Below the pieces are notes generated by a model. It searched no databases. It saw only the letters and a program-made list of their open reading frames with translations, and had not been told where the DNA came from. The position numbers and the translations under genes are program-made. A stretch of DNA of 64,000 bases from Takakia lepidozioides (taxonomy: Eukaryota; Streptophyta; Takakiopsida; Takakiales; Takakiaceae), in NCBI GenBank assembly GCA_030704615.1, contig CM060731.1, positions 12,028,001 through 12,092,000 on the forward strand, read 5' to 3'. Of the stretch, positions 22,746 through 32,901 are shown one piece after another (within the stretch, counting starts at the first letter, position 1; every line of letters starts with the position of its first letter).

Positions 22746-23129
22746 CCTCAAGCCTAGATAGAGCATGGCTCTTGAAGTGGCAGATGTAGGGGGCTGGAAT
22801 AGGCTCTAAAACAGATGCTATGGCCAAGGAAAACGCTTGAATGAGTGCTCACAAGGGCTGGAAACCAGCAAGGCTTGGTTGTTTGTCATTGAGTTTAGTG
22901 GCGTGTTTGGGAAGTCTAAATGAGAAAGAAGGCTTGGTTTGTGGCAACCATCTTCCTCATGGCTTAGGGCTACTATGGGTGGTGTGTGGGAGCTGAAAGA
23001 GCAAGAATACCTTGCTGATTTCTTACAGCCGCCATAGCTCGGTGCAAAAAAGCCTAAAGTCCAAGAGACACAAACCCTAGCTTGGCGTGGCTAAATCCCT
23101 TGGAGAAATGGCTAAACTGCCATGAGTGG

Positions 23130-24560
23130 CCATGGATGGGGCTGTGAGGGGCTGTGAGGGGCTGTGACACGCTGTGCCATGTGGCCTGTGGGGCTGTGAG
23201 GGGCAGTGACAGGCTGTGGCGGGCTATGACACGCTGTGCCCAGTGGCCTGTGGGGGTGTGAGGGGCTGTGAGGGGTTGTGACAGGCTGTGCCCTGTGGCC
23301 TGTGGGGCTGTGACGGGCTATGAGGGGCTCTCACAGGCTGTGCCCTGTGGCGCTGTGATGGGATGTGACAGGCTGTGACAGGCTGTGGCGAGCTGTGACA
23401 CGCTGTGATGGGCTGTGAGGGGCTGTGCCCTGTGGCCTGTGGGGCTGTGACGGGTTGTGAGGGGCTGTGACAGGCTGTGCCTTGTGGCCTGTGGGGCTGT
23501 GAGGGGCTGTGAGGGGCTGTGACAGGCTGTGCCTTGTGGCCTGTGGGGCTGTGATGGGCTGTGACAGGATGTGGTGGGCTGTGCCATGTGGCCTGTGGGG
23601 CTGTGACGGGCTGTGATACACCGTGATGGGCCGTGAGGGGCTGTGACAGGCTGTGCCCTGTGGCCTGTGGGGCTGTGATGGGCTGTGAGGGGCTGTGGCC
23701 TTTGGGGCTGTGACCCCTTGTGACTTGTGTAGGGCTGTGACAGGCTGTGCCATGTGGCCTGTGGGGCTGTGAGGGGCTGTGAGGGGCTGTGACAGGCTGT
23801 GGCCTGTGGGGCTGTGACGGGCTATGAGGGGCTGTGACAGGTTGTGCCCTGTGGCCTGTGGGGCTGTGACGGGCTGTGACAGGCTATGGCGAGCTGTGAC
23901 AGGCTGTGAGGGGCTGTGACCCCTTGTGACCTGTGTAGGGCTGTGACAGGCTGTGCCATGTGGCCTGTATGGCTGTGACCCCTTGTGACCTGTGTAGGGC
24001 TGTGACAGGCTGTGCCATGTGGCCTGTAGGGCTGTGACGGGCTGTCAGGGGCTGTGACAGGCTGTGGCCTGTGGCCTGTGGGGCTGTGACGGGCTATGAG
24101 GGGCTGTGACAGGCTGTGCCCTATGGCCTGTGGGGCTGTGACGGGCTGTGAGGGGCTGTGGCCTTTGGGGCTGTGACCCCTTGTGACCTATGTAGGGCTG
24201 TGACAGGCTGTGCCATGTGGCCTGTGGGGCTGTTGTCTGTGGCCTGTGGGGCTGTGACGGGCTATGAGGGGCTGTGATGGGCTGTGACAGGCTGTGGCGA
24301 GCTGTGACAGGCTGTGAGGGGCTGTGACAGGTTGTGGCGGGCTGTGACAGGCTGTGCCCTGTGGCCTGTGGGGCTTTGACGGGCTGTGAGGGGCTGTGGC
24401 CTTTGGGGCTGTGACAGGCTGCGGCTTGTGGGGCTGTGACCCTGTGACCTGTGTAGGGCTGTGACAGGCTGTGGCCTGTGTAGGGCTGTGACGGCTGTGA
24501 CTAGTGAGCTGTGTGGGCCTGTGCTGGTCTGTGGTGGCCCGTGTTGACCTGTGGACGGCC
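23130..24560. repeat. 1.4-kb G-rich minisatellite, core GGGGCTGTGA
   Basis: The plus strand is an almost continuous array of GGGCTGTGA-type ~10-bp units with variants (ACAGGCTGTG, ACGGGCTGTG). They are organised into longer units punctuated by CCATGTGGCCTGTGGGGCTG and GACCCCTTGTGACCTGTGTAGG. Strong strand asymmetry: plus is G+T rich. The long Pro/Ser/His-rich minus-strand open frames here (for example 23331-23753, 24262-24606) are consequences of the repeat and are not called. The array ends just before the methyltransferase retroelement region. Confidence 0.95.
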
Positions 24561-24569
24561 TGTGCTGAC

Positions 24570-25239
24570 TCGTGGAGGCACTGGTGGACTGCCTAAGGAC
24601 TGACATGTGGTCTTCAAGGCCGAATTTTGAAGCTCGTGGAGGGCGGTTTGAGGAGTATCTTCATGATATTCCCATGGTCATGCAAGTGAGGGAGAGAGGA
24701 GAGGAAGAGTGTTGGGATGAGGGCATGTTGGGGTTAGGCATTGCTTTAGCTTCTCTTCCTCGTAGTTTCCACCCTCTCATTAGGCCAAGACCTCTCCATA
24801 GATGGAGGCAAGAGTCAGTCCGGGTTTGGGCTGGGGTGTCCTTGCAGGAGCAACACCGTGGAGTTGTTTTTGGTGTAGGGGAGTTGTCGTTCTGATTTCT
24901 TGTGCTTGGATCCCTTCCATACCTGCATGTTTGACTGTGCGCCATGCTAGTTTTGTGTGGGCGCTTGTTTTTATAGGTGATTGGTCCGGATTTGATCACC
25001 GGCCAGTCCTAGAGCATGCTGTCGATGGTGAGGCTGGGGTGATGACCAGCCAGACCATCATTGTTTTTCTCCTGTGGTGAGGTTGGAGGTGATGACCAAC
25101 CAACCGTAGGAGTGCTTGCGGTGGATGCAGGTACAGGTGTAGGCTATGTTAGGAACTTAGTATTCCAAACCGTAAGCCGCAACAGGTTCTCTACCCGGTT
25201 ACCTTGTGGAGAGGGGGTTAGGGACATGTTCATGACCGG
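24570..25239 (+). other. possible 5' part of the methyltransferase retroelement
   Basis: Sequence between the minisatellite and the first recognisable gag-like frame. It may be leader of the retroelement, but no 5' LTR matching the one at 29910 and no primer-binding site was found. Open frames (24572-24895 and 25061-25243) have no domain I recognise. Confidence 0.35.
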
Positions 25240-26925
25240 TTGAGTATCAACACGGAGGTGCCACTAGTTGCTGGGGACAGTGCCGGTTCGAGCACTAGCG
25301 ATACTAGTGGGTGCACGAGACGAGGTGTGCGGTTTAGGCCACCTTCATCTCCTGTGTCTTCTACGGAAGGTTCTGATTCGGATTGTGAATCAGGAGGACT
25401 CATACCGGCGGTGCAAGTTGTTTTCTTGCCTTTGTTGTGGGACACAATGGAGGAGATGTATGGAGCTACCAAGGGGCCACGAAGGTACTCTGGGGCGGTG
25501 GGCACCATCGAGTTGGATGATTTTATCCAAGAGTTTGATAGTTGGTGTGATTTGCAGCAAATACGCAATCCACAACTATTTACGCCTTTCATAGCATGGA
25601 AGGGGCTGCTTCAACACCTTGAGGGGCCGCCTATGGATGATTACCATGAGTTCAGGCGGGGGCATGAGGTTGAGATCGAGGAGTGGAGGATGTACTAGTC
25701 ACCCGACTATGTCTCCATCACTAGGGGCACTAGAGTCACGAGGGCAGTGGCTACACCTGCCGCTGCACTGGCAGCTTCAGCAAGCAGCAGTGGGACTAGT
25801 AGGACTGGTGGTACTGTAGCTACGACGTCCACCCAAGCCACTACCGCACCAGCACCAGTACCCGTGCCTGCCTTCAACCCTGTTGTGGAGTTCTTCAAAG
25901 AGTTGAGAGGGAACTACCAAGGGGTGAGGACAAAGAAGTTGCGGAGCTTGCAAGAGTTCCAACGGAAGCCTACTGAGAGCTTGAGGGAGGCTTTCACTCG
26001 CATGAGGCGCTTGATAAATGTAACCCAAGGGGTTACGGAAGCTCAAGCAGTCCAATTCTGGAATGGGATATTGGACAAGGAGCTGAGGAGAAGGGTGCGG
26101 GATGCAACTCTCCTACAAACGGCCCAACCCACCTTAGCAAATGTGTTTTTGCTGGCAAAGCGGATAGAGCTCAACATGGTCGAGGAACGAGTGGTCATGG
26201 TGGGATTTGCTAAGGAGACACCACGGGGTAGTGGTGCTCCTAGCCAACCACTACCTCAACGTGCTCAAGGCAACAAGGGGGCTCAGGTGAAGCTCAGGGA
26301 AGGGCAGAGAGGACATCAGATGCAGGGGTCTCTCCCTTCATTTGCTGGCCAACAACGGGCGGATGTGGTGTGTTGGACATGTGGAGGACCCCATGTCAAG
26401 AAGGATTGCCCAGAGGGAGGCAAAGGGCCGGCACATGCACAGCCTCCACAGTTGCAATGTGGGCATTGTGGCAAGCACGGGCATGGAGAGGCCCAGTGTT
26501 ATGGTTTGCATCCTGAGTTGCGCCCAGGCCAGTTCCAAGGGAACAATGGTGGCCGAGGGCGAGGTGGAGCAGCCCGGAGAGGACGAGGTGGCCAGGCACG
26601 AGGTGCAGGCCAAGGGCAAGCTCAACATGGCCAAGGACGCGGAGGTCAGGGTGTTGACCAAGGCATGGCCAACCGGCTTCAGCAGCTAGAGCAGAGGCTC
26701 ACTGCCATGGCTACAGCTCAGGTGGTACCGGCTCCAAGGCCGGATGGTCCACCTCCTGCTCCTGAGGGAGGAGATATGGGAGGCATGGGATTCATGTGCG
26801 GAGCAGCACTACCACTAGTGCAGGTGGAGTCTGCTGCAGCCGTGATTCGAGGAGCAGCACGAGTTCCTAAGCCACGAGGTGCAGAGGTGGAGTTGGATCC
26901 ACAGCGTGGGGAGGCAAGCCGTTAG
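25240..26925 (+). pseudogene. retroelement gag-like protein with two zinc knuckles
   Basis: One reading frame, interrupted by TAG at 25696-25698 and ended by TAG at 26923-26925. N-terminal acidic/Ser-rich stretch, then a gag-type segment (FIQEFDSWCDLQQIRN; later VEFFKELRGNYQG, LQEFQRKPTESLREAFTRMRRL). It is followed by two knuckles: CWTCGGPHVKKDC (CX2CX3HX4C, about 26370-26410) and CGHCGKHGHGEAQC (CX2CX4HX4C, about 26458-26500). A Gly/Arg/Gln-rich RNA-binding-like tail follows (about 26540-26690). Gag coats element RNA. The same frame continues without domain to about 27172. Confidence 0.78.
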
Positions 26926-27109
26926 GCTAGGCTTCCTCAGTCATTCACATTGGTGGAGACAGTGTTGACGCCATCCATGGCACCTAGTTCTCGCCCGACT
27001 ATTACCGAGGCGGAGGTTACTATGCCATTGGGGAGAACTACACGGGTAGCACCACTACCTAGTGTTGCCAAGGCTACGGCAGCTAGTGTGTTGCTAGGAG
27101 CGGCCACAT

Positions 27110-27860
27110 ATGTGTGTCAGGCTCCATTGTTCTCGGCTACCATTGATTGCGACGCCGGGGGTAAGACTAGCTAAGGTGTTCAGGCTGGCAGCTACACTCT
27201 GTGAGAGTGGGGAGGTTACTTCATCTTCTGCGGAGATAGTGGGAGGTGTAGTGCCTGAGGAATCCTCGGATTTGAGGGTCAAGACTGCCACGGCAGCGCC
27301 ATGGCAAGTTGCAGCTGCCAGGTTGATGGAGCTACCAGCTAGGCCAGCCATTGAGCGCGCCATGGTGACACTTGGAGTTGTCATGTTGGACAACCAGGAT
27401 GACATTTTCTGTTGGAGTGGATCGGCAGGCAAGAGGTACCGGCCACTGCGGATCTCGTTGGACTCAGGAGCTCAGCCATTGATGCTGGGCAGAGCTGTTA
27501 TTGCAGGCTTGGGCCTCACGGAGGCGGATATGGAGCCTTGTCCTTTCCAGATACAGACGTCTCTCGGAGGATAGAAGCAGGCTCGGGGCATGACACGGCG
27601 TAAGTTGGCTATCAGACTACAGCCGGATCATCCTACAGATGGCTCAGTGATGAGAGCCAAGGCCATTGTGACAGACGCGGTCTCGTACGATGTCCTTATT
27701 GGTGGGGTAGTGTTGTACCCCATGGGCTTCACCCTGGATTTTTGGGAGGAGTCAGCTTCCTATAGGCCTGGATGGCAGTCAGGGGAGGGCCGACATGTGC
27801 AGCTCCCTGTGACGTTCATAGGAGGAGTTGCGGTTGCTCAGCGAGGCAAGATGCCGACAT
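27110..27860 (+). pseudogene. retroviral-type aspartic protease domain
   Basis: The frame from 27110 holds RYRPLRISLDSGAQPLMLG at about 27436-27492, with DSG as the catalytic D-[ST]-G. After an in-frame TAG at 27572-27574 the same frame continues with VTDAVSYDVLIGGVVLYPMG and FTLDFWEESASYRPGW, the second half of a plant retropepsin. The domain is in the usual place after gag. The frame then runs on into the methyltransferase, suggesting one protease-methyltransferase polyprotein in the progenitor. Confidence 0.72.
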
Positions 27861-28139
27861 TAGTAGCATTCACAGCGGCAGTGAGTTGGCCTGGAGAGTT
27901 GCTTGAGGGCAACGCTCATTCAGAGGATGTGCCACCTCCGGGAGAGCAGGATGACATGTATGGTATGGCGGAGTTGCCTACCATGGTTGCTCATACTCTA
28001 TTGTGGGGCACGAGCAAAGATTTGCAGCGGGATGCTGATCGACGGATGCAACAAGCCTGGGTGGAGGCTTTTGTACCGTCAGGAGAGGAGGAGAGTGCGA
28101 AGATTGCACCAGGACCACCTCAGTTGTCTCCATTGGACA

Positions 28140-29176
28140 CCACACCTATTGTGTGGCAGTATCCGGATGAAGACATTTGTCTTCTGGACTTGTTTGGCGG
28201 GATCAACACCGGATTGGCTGTTGTCTTACAGACAGGTGTACGAGTTCGGCGTTACATGTATGTGGAGAGGGATGAGACTGCATGACGCATCTCACTCCGT
28301 CATATTGCTCAGTTGGTGCAGCAGTACCCTGAATTGTTGTCGGTGTCTGCGGTTCGTGGATATCAGCAGGCCTTGCTAGCAGACATCTCTTTGCTGGGGG
28401 CGCAAGATTTGGAGCGGGTTGGCTCCATTGATCCGGTAGTGGCAGATTGGCCCTGCCAAGGGCATTCATCAGCCGGGCATGGCAATGGATTGCGAGACTT
28501 GAGGTCGGGTCTGTTTTGGGAGATGGTGCGGGTTTTGTGCCACTTACAGCTTCATCAAGCTGTATCTCCAGCATACATTTTGGAGAATGTGCCACTGATG
28601 GGTGATTCTCGAGCCAGGGTGATGGCAGTGTGCATCGAGTCCGGTCGTGGCTTGGGTCAGCAGTGTTGCTGGATGCAGCTACAGTGGGGTCACGGGCTCA
28701 TCGTCCATTGGCTATGGTGGATTAACTTGATGCCACCCGCACTGCTCAAGCGTGCATTCGATGGGGTGCAGCGGCCAGCACATCTCACAGTGGATAGCAT
28801 TCTGGACACAGGGAGGCAGTCTCAACGTGTGAGACACAATGACCGTTCGCCTTTGGCAGTGGTCAACAAGGTGGGTCAACCACGAGCAGCATTACCTACA
28901 CTGCTCAGCTTCCCAGGATCGCATGCTTTCCGGGATAGTGGGCCTGGCCTCCTGTGGGATGCTCAGTTACAGCAGTTAGTGGAGCCTAATGCTGACGAGC
29001 GTGAACGGGCGATGGGTTTTATTACTAGTACCACGGCAGTGTCGTCTCTTTCTGAGGCATCACGTCGTGATGTTGGGGCAAACAATGGATCATGGATGCC
29101 TACCGAGACGGTACAAGCAGTGAGTGGGGGCGAGCATGTGAGGACCACGGGGTGCAGACATCCATGGCACACGTAG
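28140..29176 (+). pseudogene. C5 cytosine DNA methyltransferase domain inside the retroelement
   Basis: In the protease frame. Motif I: LLDLFGGINTGLAVVLQTG (about 28180-28236), then YVERDE. An in-frame TGA at 28283-28285 precedes CGC. Then come ADISLL (about 28378), the catalytic motif IV as VADWPCQGHSSAGHGNG with the PCQ cysteine (about 28440-28490), SGLFWEMVRVL, and motif VI YILENVP (about 28570-28600). A shifted frame near 28670-28720 holds LLDAATVGSRAHR, resembling motif VIII. The original frame resumes with ADERERAMGF and a degraded RR.VG motif, like motifs IX-X. The TGL in motif I and the GLFWE segment recall the DNMT3/DRM branch. Catalytic Cys and ENV are preserved, but the stop and frameshift mean it is broken. 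Confidence 0.8.
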
Positions 29177-29339
29177 GAGATGCTCGAAGTTCAGAGGGAG
29201 TTGGCAGCCAATGTGGCGGTGATAGATGAGGCTAGGGATTTTTCTCAGGTTGAGTAAGTCCTCGAGGATGAGATGATGGGGCAAGATGAGGCCTTGTCAT
29301 TGACTGAGCAGGTAGGGCCCTGGATGTCAATGCAGGGCG

Positions 29340-29640
29340 TATTATTCTAAGGGTTCGAGAGGTGTTGCCCTCAGGAGTCCTGATCTTGGAGGGTCGGGAT
29401 GGCATGACTTGGAAGGACCATGTGCGTAATTATGCGCCATGTCACCTTCCCAATGTCGATGACAGAGTTGACCCAAACTTGGCAGTGGTACCTGCAGGTT
29501 TGAGGTGCATGCTCTGTGGGTCTGCCAAAGGAACAGCCACCATGCTGGTGTGTGATCGATGCTCAAGGGGTTGGCATATGGGATGTTTGACACCACCTCT
29601 TGAGAAGGTTCCTGACGGAGATTGATTGTGTCCACACTGC
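29340..29640 (+). pseudogene. PHD zinc finger in the retroelement
   Basis: Frame 29362-29625 ends with CMLCG...MLVCDRCSRGWHMGC and LTPPLEKVPDGD, then TGA at 29623-29625, then LCPHC in the same frame. This is a complete Cys4-His-Cys3 PHD finger in which the near-invariant Trp of the DWxCPxC segment has become a stop (TGG to TGA). PHD fingers usually read histone H3 tails. It lies in a different frame from the methyltransferase. Confidence 0.82.
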
Positions 29641-29909
29641 TTGGGATAGTGGTAGTGGACATGACTGGAGGCAGCTTACAAGACATGGGAGGCCAAGCTC
29701 ATAGGAGTCAATACATGAGATCCCAAGCTCAAGTTCACAGATTGTAAGACGACGACTAACAATGGGGCAACTCTTGCACCCGGCCTCTTGATCTATCGAG
29801 TTTGAGTGTAGTAGGGATAGTGGTGGAGGACTTAGTGAGGCTATGGTCACTATCACATCTTGTGGCTACCTGAACTTAGAGGGACCTAAGCACCAGCTAG
29901 GGGGGCGAT
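29641..29909 (+). other. 3' untranslated part of the retroelement with polypurine tract
   Basis: No reverse transcriptase or integrase motif in any frame. The purine tract AGGGGGGCGA (about 29899-29908) lies just before the TG of the LTR at 29910, the normal place for plus-strand priming. Confidence 0.6.
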
Positions 29910-30414
29910 TGTGTGGACTAGTGACTGCCATAGTGGGCAATATAGTGGCAGCCTAATGACTGACTAGTTGTAGCCTAGTGGTTGGATTAGTGGTGGACTA
30001 GTGATATACTAGTGTGTGGCGTGCACATGTGTTGTATGGTTTTGGACAACGATGTAGTTGTGTAGCGATATGTATGCGCACGACAGCTGTCAAGTTATTT
30101 TACCACTAGTGTGAAACTGGCTAGGAAATAACTAGCTTTTACATATTGACATTTGGGATTGGCCCAAGTGTCAATCCAGGGGTCAAGACAGATTTAGGCC
30201 CTGGAGTGGTTATCTTCACGGCAAGTGCGGGAGGGTCATCTTTCTCGAGTTGAGCCTCACCGCGCCTAGCTATGGCGCCATAGTGTGGATTCCCCATGGT
30301 GTGGGGTGCACTTGGCTTGACTTGTATTTGAGTGATGAGTTTATATATGCATGAGTTTATGCTTCAGCTTTGTGAGCTCGCATGAGCTTGTGCTTGTATT
30401 CTTCTTCTTTATCA
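29910..30414 (+). repeat. 3' LTR (505 bp) of the methyltransferase retroelement
   Basis: Begins TGTGTGGACTAGTGACTGCC directly after the polypurine tract and ends ...CTTTATCA at 30414, giving TG...CA ends. The following base starts a second copy of the same LTR, which confirms the right boundary. Confidence 0.8.
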
Positions 30415-30415
30415 T

Positions 30416-30581
30416 TGTGTGGACTAGTGACTGCCATAGTGGACAGCATAGTGGCAGCCTAGTGACTGACTAGTTGTAGCCTAGTGGTTGGACTAGTGAT
30501 ATACTAGTGTGTGGCGTGCACATGTGTTGTGTGGTTTTGGACAGCGATGTAGTTGTGTAGCGATATGTATGCGCACGACAA
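30416..30581 (+). repeat. truncated second LTR copy, head to tail
   Basis: Repeats 29910-30088 with a few differences (a 16-bp stretch near GGATTAGTGGTGGACTAG is shorter) and breaks off after GCGCACGACA at about 30581. It begins one base after the first LTR ends, as expected for a tandem LTR produced by unequal recombination or by insertion of one element into another. Confidence 0.85.
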
Positions 30582-30599
30582 CCGCAATAGAGGTGCATT

Positions 30600-31380
30600 C
30601 TTAACCCTTAAACTATGACACCATTTTGGTGGGCCCACTAAAAATAGTACATACGCTCATGGATCATGGTGTAACTTTTTATCTCCAATCATCAATATGG
30701 ATTAACCTCATATTTATGAGCATATCTACTACATCCATATCCCATGAAAAGTGGAGTCAATTTGACCATTGCATTGGGAGATTATAACAAAATAATTTGC
30801 CCCAATTTGTAATTGTATTTTAAGATTGCATGGAAAAAACGGTTTGACCACTAAAGTCAAGTGTCAAGTTGAATTTTCTGAGGCATGTGCCCTCCATAAT
30901 TTGATTATATGGCACCTGAGGACCCTCTCTTCCAAAAATTAGACCGAAAGTCCAAAAACTGAGATAGGCTGCATCGTATGAAAATTTGTTGGGTAAAATA
31001 TCATGGTTTGACTTCTTTCCCAAATACACCCATGACGTGATATTTGTTGCCTAGTTCCTCTGGTAAGTAAATGCATACCGAAATTACATAGTGCCTTGTC
31101 CAAAAAAATTGGCATTTTGATAAATTTTCAAGATTGCCCATTTGACCTACCACGTGGGCAGGTCAACCGTTTTAGATACTGGATTTCCAAACCCATGACA
31201 CTTTGAAAATTTCGAGGGAGCAGAGCTTTAATTATTGTAGGACACTGTAAATTCCCACATGTGCTTCTCCCTAATCTGCACACTTTATTTTCAGGGATCA
31301 CTTCCATCCACTGTTATCCATGAAAGTTGAATCGAGGCGAAAAACTGAGAATTGGGTTGCATCGTTGTTTAGGGGTTAAG
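30600..31380. mobile_element. 780-bp element with CTTAACCC terminal inverted repeats
   Basis: The left end CTTAACCCTTAAAC and the right end, read inward, CTTAACCCCTAAAC match at 13 of 14 bases. The ends resemble those of the 7337-8378 element. Interior AT-rich, non-coding. It lies about 20 bp downstream of the truncated LTR. No target duplication other than possibly TTAA. Confidence 0.45.
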
Positions 31381-32901
31381 CTATTATAATGTTTGTCCAC
31401 ATTTTCACCACAATTGCATTGACATAATGATTCATTGCCTACATGCCTCGATTGTATATTTGGTGGGTTTATCGAAGTCTTGGTCGAGGTTTCTCTAAGC
31501 ATGCAACACTTAAATTGCTTGTCGAGGTTTTCATATCATTTAAATGTTTGGTATACTTCATATCAGGATCATGCACCAATTTATGGTAGGCTATGAACAA
31601 GTAGAAACCGCGGTCGAGGTTTCCCCAAACATGCACCACTTAAATTATTTGCAAATACGGTGGAAACTGCGATCGAGATTTCCCCGAGCATACACCACTT
31701 AAATACACTTCACATATATGTATGGTGGAAACCACACTGGAGGTTTCCTTCACCACTTAATTACTTGCAGCAACTGATTTGTGGTTTCCCTGAGCATGCC
31801 TAATCCATAGAAATGATCTTCCTTGCAACTTGCACACTCAAGCAGGCACCAAACCAAACTAAACTAAACCCAAAACTCATTAAACACCTAATAAACCCCT
31901 AAAGCCAACCTTAAGTCTAAACCCTAAAACATGGAGCATGGCCAGCACTGCATGGAGCATGCTGATGAGCCTGTGGCGAGGAGGAAGAGGGGCCAGTGGG
32001 CCCGGAGCTGGGCGTGGCTTTTTGACATTAATGGCACAATGCATTTAATGTGTCGTTAATGGCCCTAACCATGCACGGACAAGCCCTCTCTTTAGGCTAA
32101 TCCTAGCTTACAAATAACCTGAGGCGAAAGAAAATGCTTTGTTGGAGCAGCGCTGCTGTTTGGTCAGTTGTGAGGCGGTGTGTGGCGAGAGGACTCAAGT
32201 GGCGAGCTTAAGAACTTACGTGTAGAGGGTGGTGGTCTGGTGGGACCCTGGAGCGCACTCCACAGACCCACGGGCACATCATCTTCCATTCCTTGCTGAG
32301 GCTTGTCTGCAAAAGCTCGCACATTTCGCCCATGCGCACATGTGGCTCTTTGTAAGCACCGCCTTTTTATGTTCTTACAGCTTGTTTTAAACCTCCTCGG
32401 GTTAAATTAGCCAGATACATCATGGCTGAAAAACAAGCTGAGCTGAAAGTGAAATTGTTTTATTCTCAACCAATGCCTGCATGGTTTTAGGACTGCGATG
32501 GGATGGGCTTGTGTTTTTTTTGGGGAACGAGTCACCTTTCTCTTGTTGACAACAAGTGGGGGGAGTAGGTTCAGTTTAGTACGTAATACTTGCTATAACT
32601 AGTGATGTTATTAGACAAGCCAGTATATGTAGTACAGTGTGCAGTTGGTAGAGCTCAGCTGCCAGGGTCCTCGAGCGATGAGCCCTCTTTTCCCCATCCA
32701 CGCATCCTGCCTGCATCTTCACTATGGTAATAGCAAGAGTGTTGGTGGACAGAGAGAGGGGGAGGGGGAGCAAGGGGGCCAGTGATTTTGAGTTGAGGAG
32801 GAAGGTAGTATGAATAGAGGATGGAGAAGATGAGCGGCGAGATCAGGGAGAGAGAAGACAGGGGCGGTTGAATTGCGTGGTCCGTGTGGAGAGAGGGAGA
32901 T
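31381..32901. promoter_or_regulatory. MLO upstream region
   Basis: About 31440-31800 holds diverged repeats of AGGTTTCC...AGCATGCACCACTTAAAT (at least four). Around 32637-32690 there is an A-box-like CAGTTGGTAGAGC that may be a SINE fragment. The last few hundred bases should include the promoter and 5' UTR of MLO; no distinct core element was recognised. Confidence 0.35.

Larger units (their letters stand above)
24570..30581 (+). mobile_element. LTR retroelement remnant encoding gag, protease, C5 DNA methyltransferase and PHD finger
   Basis: Order on the plus strand: gag-like protein (25240-26922), aspartic protease (27360-27800), cytosine-5 methyltransferase (28165-29100), PHD finger (29506-29640), a purine tract (about 29899-29905), a 3' LTR (29910-30414) and a truncated LTR copy (30416-30581). 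No reverse transcriptase, RNase H or integrase motif is visible between protease and methyltransferase or between PHD finger and purine tract. The left boundary is uncertain because no 5' LTR was found. Several in-frame stops and at least two frameshifts make it non-functional as it stands. Confidence 0.8.

Noticed and set aside
23318-24606. Long Pro/Ser/His-rich open frames on the minus strand (23318-23587, 23331-23753, 24262-24606)
   Set aside because: They lie wholly within the GGGGCTGTGA minisatellite. The periodic sequence keeps frames open, and the peptides simply repeat the array.
24570-25239. 5' LTR of the methyltransferase retroelement
   Set aside because: No match to 29910-30414 and no initiator-Met primer site found upstream of gag in this window.
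25240-26925. Host gene for a zinc-knuckle RNA-binding protein
   Set aside because: In-frame stops, position directly before a retropepsin and a downstream LTR fit a retroelement gag better.
27800-28140. Reverse transcriptase or integrase between protease and methyltransferase
   Set aside because: No YxDD, LPQG, HHCC or DDE-type motif in any frame; the frame runs straight from protease to methyltransferase motif I.
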